Notes: generated from the letters alone by a model not told the origin. A DNA stretch of 24,035 nt from Hyphomicrobiales bacterium (GCA_021775835.1 JAJFHC010000183.1:1-24035), one strand, 5' to 3'; shown: positions 16,623 through 23,794, counted from the first letter of the stretch. A program made the numbers and translations.

Positions 16623-16935
16623 GGGTTGACGCAATTTGATCGTATCCGATCATTTGTGCCACACGTCGTGCGGCGACACTCTGGTTGAGATCGTCGAGAT
16701 ATGCGGCAAGAGAAATCAGATCTCCGCCACGGTCGCCGGTTGCGAAGTCCGCCCACCGGCCGGTGTCGAGATTGACTTTGAAACTTCCATACCGATGATC
16801 ATCTCGTCTCGGATTTCGGGAGATGTACTCACGGCCATGAACACTGCCATCTGGCAACCATCTGCCCAAGATGTCGTGTGCCCGCAACAAAGCGATGCGG
16901 GCAATCCCATCAAAGTCGATGTTTCGGCTGTTCAT
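16612..16935 (-). CDS. small primase N-terminal (CHC2-like, cysteine-free) module protein
   Basis: 107 aa from the ATG of MNSRNIDFDGIARIALLRAHDILGRWLPDG. The stretch GREYISRNPRRDDHRYGSFKVNLDTGRWADFATGDRGGDLISLAAYL is the module normally fused in front of Toprim primases on alphaproteobacterial islands. It corresponds to the DnaG zinc-ribbon position but has no Cys/His metal ligands. Here it is a separate gene. The start codon overlaps the stop of the alpA-like gene as ATGA, and its own end overlaps the primase start, giving three translationally coupled genes. The frame is open 43 codons further upstream, but that overlaps the alpA-like gene and is not used in my call. Confidence 0.75.
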   Translation of the reverse strand: MNSRNIDFDGIARIALLRAHDILGRWLPDGSVHGREYISRNPRRDDHRYGSFKVNLDTGRWADFATGDRGGDLISLAAYLDDLNQSVAARRVAQMIGYDQIASTHDR

Positions 16936-17159
16936 CGGGCGCCCGCCGAGGCACTGGTGTGGGAAACAGTCTCGTGGTCCATCCATTGGATGACGTCGCG
17001 GCGGCGATAACGGACCGAACGGCCACATTTTACGAAAGAGGGCCCGCCACCGCGAAGGCGCCATGCTTGCAACGTGCGGACGCTGATTTGCAAGAACTCA
17101 GATGCTTGGCTTTCTGTGAGTAATGCATCGGGATCAGCTGAGACAGGACTTGGATACAT
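16932..17159 (-). CDS. AlpA/excisionase-type helix-turn-helix protein
   Basis: 75 aa. DALLTESQASEFLQISVRTLQAWRLRGGGPSFVKCGRSVRYRRRDVIQWMD is a MerR-like winged HTH of the HTH_17/AlpA class, with the R-x-x-GxGPxxxKxGrxVRYrxxD signature. Relatives act as excisionases or as activators of integrase and replication genes in satellites such as P4. A perfect AAGGAG lies eight bases before the ATG (17168-17173). It is first in an ATGA-coupled trio with the primase genes. A 20-bp palindrome lies about 75 bp upstream. Confidence 0.9.
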   Translation of the reverse strand: MYPSPVSADPDALLTESQASEFLQISVRTLQAWRLRGGGPSFVKCGRSVRYRRRDVIQWMDHETVSHTSASAGAR

Positions 17160-17233
17160 GATTCGCGCTCCTTGTGCGGTTACGATGGAGCACGACTATT
17201 GTGCAAGCTTCTCCAAAATTTCAGCCGGTAACT

Positions 17234-17253
17234 GTCGGAAACAGGTTTCCGAC
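17234..17253. promoter_or_regulatory. 20-bp perfect palindromic operator candidate upstream of the alpA-like operon
   Basis: GTCGGAAAC (17234-17242) and GTTTCCGAC (17245-17253) are perfect 9-bp inverted arms around AG. The two-base spacer is too short for a terminator hairpin loop, while the layout suits binding of a dimeric HTH protein. It sits between the end of the 444-aa gene and the alpA-like start, upstream of the coupled replication genes. Its last bases are the stop codon of the 444-aa gene. The binding protein is unknown; the alpA-like protein or the 444-aa protein are candidates by position. Confidence 0.55.
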
Positions 17254-18587
17254 TATTCGCCTCCGAGTGATTTCATGGTCTTGGGATAAAATTTAAATAT
17301 CCAGTCCCGGACTGTCGATCTGGGAGGACATTCACCACTGTCTGTTGTCATTTGATCCATTATGAATTCAATCAACGTCGCTTGCTTTTGCGGCAATCCG
17401 TCAGGTTTGTTTGCCAGTGATAAGATGGCGTCGTGTACAGGGTGCCAATCCCATTTTGGATGGCGACCACCTTTTCTCTTGGACTCATTCTCGACTCGGG
17501 AGTCCCGGCTTTCTGATGCGCTTGCGGAATCTGCCGTCGGACGCTGACTCGTCGATTCAAGCCTCGGTCCCGATGAGGAGTGTAGGTTAGTCGAGTTGTT
17601 GATTGTCCCAACTCCTGCTTTGTAGGGTTGACCAACAGATATGTTCTCAAAATACGGAAAGAGTTGAGTGTTGTTTCCTGTTCTTGTGCCGCCTCCCAAT
17701 TTTGCAATCCGCCCGTACTGAAAATCTACAAACACATCCGGACGAGACCACACACCTTGTGGGATAAACTGCAAATCCAATGAATCGTTTCTGGTACCCC
17801 AAGCCGAGATCCTTCCTGCTCGAAGCCAACGCAAAAGTGTTTCCGTCAAATCGCGGAACATGTCTGGAAATCGGAGGCGTTCACTGTGATGATGAGACGA
17901 ATCGAAGCCAAAGTTTTGTGAGTCGCGGTTTGGCGTCCATCGTTCGAATGCGACGGACATCATGGGTCTTTCAAATTGGGTGATGTTCTCGGAGTTGAAC
18001 ATTGAAAAAGGGCGCCAATCGAGAACACGACCATCATCCAAGAATGGCAGGCTCCCCATTCGCTTTGCAACGATTTCACAGAATGCGTCAGATAGGTTTA
18101 GTCCATTCACCGCTCCAAGTGCTTCAGGAGAGTCCGCGAACGAGAATGCTCTAACATTACAGTAAATTTTATCTGGATTTCCTCGGAGTAAAACTGCCGA
18201 CTGCTCCAAATCCAGATAACCAACCTGTCTCCACAGACTGTCAGGGATTCGTTCCAGCACTTCTGATGGGTGCTGTAGGCACCCCCAAGCGTGTACACGG
18301 CTCTCCGAGAACATTCTGCTGATCGCGGGTAGGATCTTGTCGTCCCAGTTATCCTTCAAATGTTCGAGAAATTTATCCGAAACAGGCTGATCTGCGATCG
18401 CACTAACAATGAACTCCGGTGCGAGACAAATTAAATCATGATTCGCATGTGCGCCCTGTGTGCTTGGCTCTCCGGCTTTGTGCCAGATCTCAATCAATCG
18501 ATCATAGAGTTGCAAGTGATCGGATGTCACACAACCCCTTAGGAATTCCCCAAGTGCTCGCCCCTGTTTTGGTGTAGGCAAAGTCAT
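17253..18587 (-). CDS. unknown 444-aa island protein with duplicated domain and C-terminal DNA-binding-like tail
   Basis: I do not recognise a named family. Visible structure: two related segments, about residues 98-134 (RVHAWGCLQHPSEVLERIP...) and 259-298 (RISAWGTRNDSLDLQFIPQ...), each with AWG, about nine residues, IP, a Trp three to four residues on, then a hydrophobic-acidic strand. The pattern recalls the A-x-G...IP...W modules of uncharacterised alphaproteobacterial phage and island proteins. Residues about 335-372 are a Ser/Arg/Glu-rich linker. Residues 374-440 (WDWHPVHDAILSLANKPDGLPQKQATLIEFI ... PPRSTVRDWIFKF) look like a helical HTH, with PPRSTVRDWI as the recognition helix. Start: the only in-frame start after a TAG eight codons upstream; its ribosome site is weak. 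It is probably a regulatory or replication-accessory protein of the island. Confidence 0.7.
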   Translation of the reverse strand: MTLPTPKQGRALGEFLRGCVTSDHLQLYDRLIEIWHKAGEPSTQGAHANHDLICLAPEFIVSAIADQPVSDKFLEHLKDNWDDKILPAISRMFSESRVHAWGCLQHPSEVLERIPDSLWRQVGYLDLEQSAVLLRGNPDKIYCNVRAFSFADSPEALGAVNGLNLSDAFCEIVAKRMGSLPFLDDGRVLDWRPFSMFNSENITQFERPMMSVAFERWTPNRDSQNFGFDSSHHHSERLRFPDMFRDLTETLLRWLRAGRISAWGTRNDSLDLQFIPQGVWSRPDVFVDFQYGRIAKLGGGTRTGNNTQLFPYFENISVGQPYKAGVGTINNSTNLHSSSGPRLESTSQRPTADSASASESRDSRVENESKRKGGRHPKWDWHPVHDAILSLANKPDGLPQKQATLIEFIMDQMTTDSGECPPRSTVRDWIFKFYPKTMKSLGGE

Positions 18588-18796
18588 CGACTGGAACTCG
18601 GCAAATTGCTCCTAATGAAAATCACAACATGATAGGCAAAACTGTCAGTCTTGCATGACGCAATCATACAGCGTTGAAGCGATTCGTAAATTTGCTGACT
18701 TAATGAAACAGATGGCAAATTGGATGCAACATTCTCAGAGTTACTCGGGAACATACCAGGGATAGCTGGACTTACTGCCGCTAGAGAACGCCACGA
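18588..18796. other. upstream region of the 444-aa gene, up to the IS remnant
   Basis: About 200 bp of AT-rich sequence with no gene. It should contain the promoter of the leftward 444-aa gene, but I cannot point to convincing -35/-10 boxes. TGGACTT at 18767-18773 is identical to the first seven bases of the IS3-type end at 19323 read inwards. Confidence 0.5.
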
Positions 18797-19014
18797 TTAT
18801 TTCGAGGTGGCAAAGTGCGCCCGGATGTGAGCAAGGAAAACCATGTCATCCAGTTGTCGCCGGCTGGCGCCTCGGTGCCTCCAGGCGTAGTACCCGCTGA
18901 CGCTGACATTCAGCAGTCCACACATCCGCTCGATCGGCAGGTCCGCCTTCTTCGCATCAATGAGCCGGAACCTCTTCGACTTGTCTCCCTGGCAAAGAAA
19001 GCCGTCGCCTTTTT
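18797..19014 (-). pseudogene. IS3-family transposase OrfB, N-terminal fragment
   Basis: In the -1 frame after the A6G slippery run, the minus strand reads KRFRLIDAKKADLPIERMCGLLNVSVSGYYAWRHRGASRRQ and then LAHIRAHFATSK before TAA at 18797-18799. This is the classic OrfB start (MCxxLxVSxSGYYAW). It stops where intact proteins continue into the DDE integrase core, so more than 200 residues including all catalytic acids are missing. Confidence 0.88.
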
Positions 19015-19263
19015 TAACAGATCACGCTCCTGACGTAGCAGTTCATTCTCTCGGCGAAGACGGTCTAGCTCTTTCTCAACGTCGTCATGCGGGCCGGACA
19101 GAAGTTCCGCTTCATGATACCGGCTTTTCCACCGTATCAATGTCGAAACGCCAATGCCCAGATCGTCGGCAATCTGGCTGGCTGTGCGCCCGCTCGACTT
19201 TGTGAGGCGCACCGCTTCTTGTTTGAAATCGTCTGTGAATCTGCGTCGTGTTCGTGGGCTCAT
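18910..19263 (-). CDS. IS3-family transposase OrfA
   Basis: 117 aa. N-terminal HTH_Tnp_1 domain (RRRFTDDFKQEAVRLTKSSGRTASQIADDLGIGVSTLIRWKSRY) followed by a leucine-zipper coiled coil (VEKELDRLRRENELLRQERDLLKKATAFF), the standard IS3 OrfA layout. AGGAGG precedes the ATG. The A6G run at 19009-19015 (minus strand AAAAAAG, within the LLKKA codons) is the usual -1 programmed frameshift site that would fuse it to OrfB. Because OrfB is broken, no full transposase can be made. Confidence 0.93.
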   Translation of the reverse strand: MSPRTRRRFTDDFKQEAVRLTKSSGRTASQIADDLGIGVSTLIRWKSRYHEAELLSGPHDDVEKELDRLRRENELLRQERDLLKKATAFFARETSRRGSGSLMRRRRTCRSSGCVDC

Positions 19264-19324
19264 AAGGTCCTCCTGATAAACTCATGCTATCAAAAGTCCC
19301 GCCACTATTTCCGGGGAAGTCCAC

Positions 19325-19423
19325 TCAGGCGACTTCGTTGATAACAAATGGATCTTCGCAGGAACGATTTCTCCCAAGGACTGTGCCACGCATTGCAGCC
19401 AATGGCTGACATCGACCGATTGA
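19325..19423 (+). other. possible 3' remnant of an unidentified gene beside the IS end
   Basis: Directly after the IS tip the + strand reads 32 open codons (SGDFVDNKWIFAGTISPKDC..., ending SQWLTSTD) to a TGA at 19421. The residue mix looks protein-like, and the fragment starts where the IS ends, as expected if the IS cut an older gene. An open stretch this short is also likely by chance, and no family is recognised. Confidence 0.2.
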
Positions 19424-19441
19424 CCCGGTCACTCATGGACT

Positions 19442-20099
19442 TTGGAAAGACCGCCGCAGGCCAGACGCATGGGCAACGCCGCCGCCCTGGTTCTGAGGTT
19501 GATATTGCTCGTTGCAGTCGCCTTTATTGTCAAACTGACCAAACCGGTGATTGAATTCTGGGACATCTCCCTGTCATGGCGAGACATCATTTTGATTGCA
19601 GGTGGGCTGTTTCTGGTTTGGAAGGCCACGCGGGAAATCCACCACATCGTCGACCCTGCCCCCGCACCCACAATCAACAGGGTTCCGGCTAATCAGATGG
19701 TGTTTTCCGCAGCGATTGTCCAAATCCAGTTGCTGGGCCTGGTCTTCTCGATAGACAGCATAATTGCAGCGGTCGGCATGACGCCTCATGTCCCGATCAT
19801 GTTGATCGCCGTTGTCGTGGCCGTGCTCGCAATGCTGTTGGCCGCCGATCTCCCGGGCGGATTTCATCAACAAGAACCCAACGATCGTTATGCTTGCCCC
19901 TGGATTCCTGCTACTCATCGAGTCCACGCTCATCGTGGATGGAATTGGTGTCCATGTTCCGCGCGGTAACACCTATGCTGCTTTGGCTTTCTCGGCCGCG
20001 ATTGAAATCTTGAACATAGTCTCCAAGCGCGCCGCTCAACGCGCTGTAAGCCAAATTGCGGCGGGTCAACCCTCAGGCGATAAGGCACTCCATGAATGA
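19442..20099 (+). pseudogene. TerC-family membrane protein, 5'-truncated and frameshifted
   Basis: Frame one, from about 19445, reads [19 protein letters not shown], then [20 protein letters not shown] followed by ATREIHH, and later [22 protein letters not shown]. These are TerC signatures including the conserved FS(I/L)DS metal-site motif. Near 19850 homology moves to the +1 frame ([37 protein letters not shown]) and runs to TGA 20097-20099. The first TerC helix with its E-x-x-x-G-x-DN motif is missing; a stop at 19421 closes the frame upstream. TerC proteins are inner-membrane, metal-ion-linked (tellurite resistance/Mn export type). It lies 118 bp from the IS tip, so the IS or a related deletion probably removed the 5' end. 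The tail overlaps the MFS gene start by eight bases. Confidence 0.88.
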
Positions 20100-21363
20100 T
20101 TCCGGCCGGGTTGCTTCTCTGGCACCTGTTGCATCCCTTCTGATCAGTGTCGCCATTCTCCTGCTGGGCAATGGCCTTCAGGGAACATTGCTGCCTGTGC
20201 GCGCCCAACTCGAAGACTTTTCTTCGATCAACATCGGGATTATGGGCTCTGCATATTATCTGGGCTTCGCAATCGGCTGTTTGCTCGGACCGCATGCGAT
20301 CAGGCGGGTTGGTCATATCCGCGCGTTTACCGCCATGGTATCGATTGCGTCAACCCTGTCCCTTCTGCACGCCTTGATCGTAATGCCCGGCGCGTGGTGG
20401 ATATTCCGCGGGCTTACCGGATTTTGCTTTGCCGGTCTCTACATGATCATAGAAAGCTGGTTGATGGAGAAATCGACCAATCAGACCCGGGGGTTTGTCT
20501 TTTCTGTCTACACAGTCATCAACCTTACGGTCATAACATTGGGCCAGTTGCTGATTATGGTCGACAGTCCCTCGAGCTTTCAGCTGTTTGCTCTGGCTTC
20601 CATCCTGGTTTCGATTGCGGCAGTGCCCATCGCGATGTCCACGGCCACCGCACCGGCAGCACCGAAATCCGCACGTGTCCGACCTATCCACCTTTTGCGG
20701 ATTTCACCGGTTGGCGTTGTCGGCTGTTTTGCGGTTGGTTTGGCGAATGGTGCTTTCTGGTCACTAGCGCCGATATTTGCACAGCGCGACGCGGGAGACG
20801 TTAGAGCGATCGCGATTTTCATGAGCCTCACAGTGATTGCGGGTGCCATCGGACAATGGCCGATCGGTATGGCATCGGATCGGTTCGACCGCCGCGTTGT
20901 GATTGTCGTCGCATGCATCGCTGCGTCGACGGCTGGTATTGCCTTGGCGCTCGCTGCACGTTTGTGGGCACCCGATCTGGCGGTGTTCGCATTTGCTGTC
21001 GGCTTCGGCCTCTTCTCACTCCCGATCTATTCGCTTTGCGCAGCACACACAAACGATCACGTCGAAGCGGACGGCTTTGTCGAAGCGGCAAGTGGCTTGT
21101 TGCTAGTGTTTTCAGCTGGCGCAGTGGTGGGGCCGATTGCCGCTTCGACTGTGATGCAACAGTTTGGCGTTGCCTCGCTCTTTGGCTACACCGCGGTGAT
21201 TCATGGTTGCCTGGCTCTTTACGTTCTGTATCGGATTCGCCAACGCAAGGCACCGGCAGCGGAGGGCCGGGAAAGTTTTGCTGATTCGATCCTAGTATCA
21301 CAAACCGTGTCTACAATTGATCCCTTGCCAGAACCGGAGATCGACACTCAACCGATTGAATAG
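20092..21363 (+). CDS. MFS transporter (YcaD-like)
   Basis: 423 aa from ATG 20092, which overlaps the end of the terC remnant; AAGG lies six bases upstream. Twelve hydrophobic segments in two halves. Seen: GNGLQGTLLPVRAQLEDFSSINIGIMGSAYYLGFAIGC, the loop 2-3 motif LLGPHAIRRVGHIRAF, YMIIESWLMEKSTNQTRGFVFSVY (typical of the YcaD/CynX-like branch), and the second-half repeat GQWPIGMASDRFDRR. The substrate is unknown. It is intact although its former upstream partner terC is broken, so its translation may have lost coupling. It is convergent with the DUF418 gene. Confidence 0.9.
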   Translation: MNDSGRVASLAPVASLLISVAILLLGNGLQGTLLPVRAQLEDFSSINIGIMGSAYYLGFAIGCLLGPHAIRRVGHIRAFTAMVSIASTLSLLHALIVMPGAWWIFRGLTGFCFAGLYMIIESWLMEKSTNQTRGFVFSVYTVINLTVITLGQLLIMVDSPSSFQLFALASILVSIAAVPIAMSTATAPAAPKSARVRPIHLLRISPVGVVGCFAVGLANGAFWSLAPIFAQRDAGDVRAIAIFMSLTVIAGAIGQWPIGMASDRFDRRVVIVVACIAASTAGIALALAARLWAPDLAVFAFAVGFGLFSLPIYSLCAAHTNDHVEADGFVEAASGLLLVFSAGAVVGPIAASTVMQQFGVASLFGYTAVIHGCLALYVLYRIRQRKAPAAEGRESFADSILVSQTVSTIDPLPEPEIDTQPIE

Positions 21364-21463
21364 TGCAAACATCAACAAGAATGGCGGTCACCAGTAAATT
21401 GGTGAGGGTTGACTGCCAGATGCTGTGGCTGTGCTGCAGAAATCAAATTTACAATTGAACTGC

Positions 21464-22837
21464 TCATATTCGCGTTGCGGGTTTCGGCGCGAAGTTAGAG
21501 GAATATCTCTGTCGGCGACTATAAATAAGCATCTTCATCAAACGTTCCGCAGGTCCCGTCCCGAAGAAACGAATACAGAATGCCGAAACAAATAGCTGCG
21601 CTGCGCCAATTATCAGGGCCATGAACAGCAGTTGATAATGCTCAAACATGGCAAACAAACTAAAGCCGAATCCGAAAAAGAGAGTGGCACATATCACCGT
21701 TTGCGCAAGATAGTTCGTCAATGCCATCTGCCCTGCATCCGCAAACAAAGACGTCAATGCCTGAAACTTGCCGCTTTTAACCACAAGGACAATTGCTGCA
21801 ACGTGGCCAAGCGCCATTGTTATTCTACCCACGTCATATGTGACCAGGGGCCAGGAGTCATTTTGCAGGAACGACGGGCCCCAATCGAGTGTTGAGCAAA
21901 TGTCTAACAGACCAAGCGTCAAGCCAGTGCCGTAACTGAATGTCAACATCTTGACGTAAAAAGCCCTGGACCTTTCGCCGGTAAACACGCCCAGTTTCAG
22001 CAGGGCCATCCCAATCAGCATCAATGCACCGATGTCGACGACGTGAACTTTGAACACCTCCGTGCTCTGCTGCTCAAATGTCAAAGGTAGTGTCTCCATA
22101 AGATTCTGAAAATAGCCTCCTGTTCTGATCAGATACTCATTTTGCCAATCCTGCAGCACCGTTTTTAGAATTTCGTCATCAGAAGGACCGCCCTCCAGTT
22201 GTTCGATGGAGTTTGAGACCAAAACAGGTGCGTTGGCCGACTTCTGCATATTTTGTGTGACTTCACTGGAAGGCCGATCAAACATTCCACCAGCTAAGGT
22301 TGTTCCCAACATAGAGACCACCACAAGACAAGTCGCGATCACAATAAGAGATTTCGCTGACAAGTTACGAAGCGGGAATATCATCAGGCCGAGCAGACCA
22401 TAGAGAAACAACACGTCATACGGCCAAAGAAATAGATACCCATGAACCAGCCCCAGACCCATTAGCCACATCAACCTGCGATAGTACCGGTCGACTGGCG
22501 AGCATGACGCGTTGTCGGCCGGTGCGCGTAGGATCAACAACGCACTTGCGCCAAACAACATGGAAAACATCGCGCGCATGGTCCCGTCGACGAATGTTTC
22601 GGAAAAGGCCCACGTAAACATGTTTGCGAATGGAGAATCTCCCCAGATAAGCGGCATCGCATAGGCGCTGCTCGGCATGCCAAAGACAAAGATATTGCGC
22701 AATAATATTCCCAGCACCGCAAAGCCTCTGACGGTATCGAGCACAAAATTTCGTTCAGCGAATGCTTCGGTCTGTTGGTTGAAGGAATGCGCTACAGGCG
22801 CGATAATCTGCTGCGCAGTGCTCCCGGCGATGGCCAT
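21464..22837 (-). CDS. DUF418 domain-containing membrane protein (YeiB-like)
   Basis: 457 aa. It opens with a cytoplasmic tail and then ERNFVLDTVRGFAVLGILLRNIFVF, the heparan-alpha-glucosaminide acetyltransferase/YeiB-type first helix with D-x-x-RG-x-A. Next come MRAMFSMLFGASALLIL and RRLMWLMGLGLVHGYLFLWPYDVLFLYGLLG, characteristic of this family. The C-terminal DUF418 domain ends with FVSAFCIRFFGTGPAERLMKMLIYSR (G-P-x-E-x-L-x-x-x-x-Y pattern). About ten membrane spans. The function is undetermined; acyl or small-molecule transfer across the membrane is suspected for relatives. The ribosome site before the ATG is weak. The gene is visibly less GC-rich than the left half of the window. Confidence 0.9.
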   Translation of the reverse strand: MAIAGSTAQQIIAPVAHSFNQQTEAFAERNFVLDTVRGFAVLGILLRNIFVFGMPSSAYAMPLIWGDSPFANMFTWAFSETFVDGTMRAMFSMLFGASALLILRAPADNASCSPVDRYYRRLMWLMGLGLVHGYLFLWPYDVLFLYGLLGLMIFPLRNLSAKSLIVIATCLVVVSMLGTTLAGGMFDRPSSEVTQNMQKSANAPVLVSNSIEQLEGGPSDDEILKTVLQDWQNEYLIRTGGYFQNLMETLPLTFEQQSTEVFKVHVVDIGALMLIGMALLKLGVFTGERSRAFYVKMLTFSYGTGLTLGLLDICSTLDWGPSFLQNDSWPLVTYDVGRITMALGHVAAIVLVVKSGKFQALTSLFADAGQMALTNYLAQTVICATLFFGFGFSLFAMFEHYQLLFMALIIGAAQLFVSAFCIRFFGTGPAERLMKMLIYSRRQRYSSNFAPKPATRI

Positions 22838-23378
22838 GTCGTTTCAGAGTCCCAGACTATTGCAGCTACACAACCCGGCGACGCAACAGTTCACAAAAAG
22901 CAATTCGAACAAAAGCCTTTTGCCATGTTCGACGCGCATAAATGAATACCGAGGATCAACCGTGAACTATTTTGCTTCAGCCTTGGTCGTTCGACAATCG
23001 AATGTTTTAGATCGATAATATCGGAAATACAGATGGATGGCGGCGGTGTGTCAGGTCCGTTCGGTCAAGGCAGAGAAACAACCGCATCAACACTGGTCAG
23101 CTTGAAGTCATCACACACTGTCGATCAAATTCTTCATATCGGATTTACAGATATTATCCATGACAAAAATCCACTTTTCATAACTTGGTTTTGACCCTAT
23201 TTGCGTTGTGTAAAATCGACAACTGACTGGAAATGAAGGCACAACGGAAAACCGAAATGATCGTCTCAGCTTTGAGCGCATGGTGTTGCCTTTGTAAAAG
23301 ACCGGTTATCAAAATCGATTTGCACACGTAAGGCAACCGTCTGTTGCGCGATCACGATGATCAACAGGAGTAACATAA
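22838..23378. other. 541-bp AT-rich intergenic region between divergent genes, with a repeated motif
   Basis: No gene seen. It must hold the promoters of the leftward DUF418 gene and the rightward secreted-protein gene. It contains a 17-bp imperfect direct repeat (ATATCGGA, AA or TT, then TACAGAT) at 23018-23034 and 23136-23152 with 15 of 17 identities, flanked on opposite sides by GATAATATC and its reverse complement GATATTATC. No clear -35/-10 pair with normal spacing was found. Confidence 0.5.
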
Positions 23379-23663
23379 ATGATCATGAAATCTGTCTTGC
23401 CAGCCTTGGGGGTTTTCGTATTTCTTGCTGGCCCTTCTCACGCCTTAACATTGATAAATGAGGACGACGCTACCCACTCAATCGAGGTCATTCTCGGAGA
23501 GGGCGACGGCGGACAAAAGCAGCACCAGTTGAGTTCCGGCGAGGCACTGTCCGATATCTGCCCACAGGGATGCATAATTCGTCTCGGGGACGGTATCGAA
23601 AACAAATTCTCCGGTGATGAGGAGGTTATAATCGAGGATGGAAACCTGATCATATTGGAATGA
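23379..23663 (+). CDS. small secreted acidic protein of unknown function
   Basis: 94 aa. A signal peptide is evident (MIMKSVLPALGVFVFLAGPSHA, cleavage likely after SHA). The mature part is about 72 residues, strongly acidic, starts LTLINEDDATHSIEVILGEGDG and contains two cysteines five residues apart (DICPQGCIIRLG) that may pair in the periplasm, perhaps through DsbA/DsbB. The end is DEEVIIEDGNLIILE. It looks like a compact beta-sandwich. No named family is recognised, though similar small proteins seem familiar from alphaproteobacteria. AGGAG is eight bases before the first ATG; a second ATG two codons later is less well placed. Confidence 0.8.
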   Translation: MIMKSVLPALGVFVFLAGPSHALTLINEDDATHSIEVILGEGDGGQKQHQLSSGEALSDICPQGCIIRLGDGIENKFSGDEEVIIEDGNLIILE

Positions 23664-23754
23664 AGGCTGCTGGAACAAGTTGCTACACCTGATGGAGTGT
23701 TGTCGATCTTACGCCCTGAGTGACCAGCGTTTAGCGATCGCCTGGAACCATTTT

Positions 23755-23794
23755 GCAGGCCTGTTATGTCCAGAGTTGAGCATAGCAGGCCTGT
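23755..23794. repeat. paired 10-bp GCAGGCCTGT repeats
   Basis: GCAGGCCTGT occurs at 23755-23764 and 23785-23794, exactly 30 bp apart. The CAGGCCTG core is self-complementary, so the pair can act as two operator-like sites three helical turns apart or as an 8-bp hairpin stem with a 22-base loop between the convergent secreted-protein and mscS genes. No T-run follows, so a canonical terminator is not shown. Confidence 0.4.

Larger units (their letters stand above)
18767..19323 (-). mobile_element. IS3-family insertion sequence remnant
   Basis: Encodes an intact IS3 OrfA and only about 70 codons of OrfB. The left end (upstream of orfA, read on the minus strand) begins TGGACTTCCCCGGAAATAGT at 19323, a plausible IS3-type terminal TG. 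At the other side TGGACTT recurs at 18767 in inverted orientation, so the copy may retain both tips with an internal deletion. The match is only 7 bp and no target duplication is visible, so a simple truncation near 18797 is equally possible. It cannot transpose on its own. Confidence 0.75.

Noticed and set aside
21388..21405. Hairpin TCACCA/TGGTGA between the MFS and DUF418 genes as terminator
   Set aside because: A stem of six pairs without a T-run is too weak to call a terminator.
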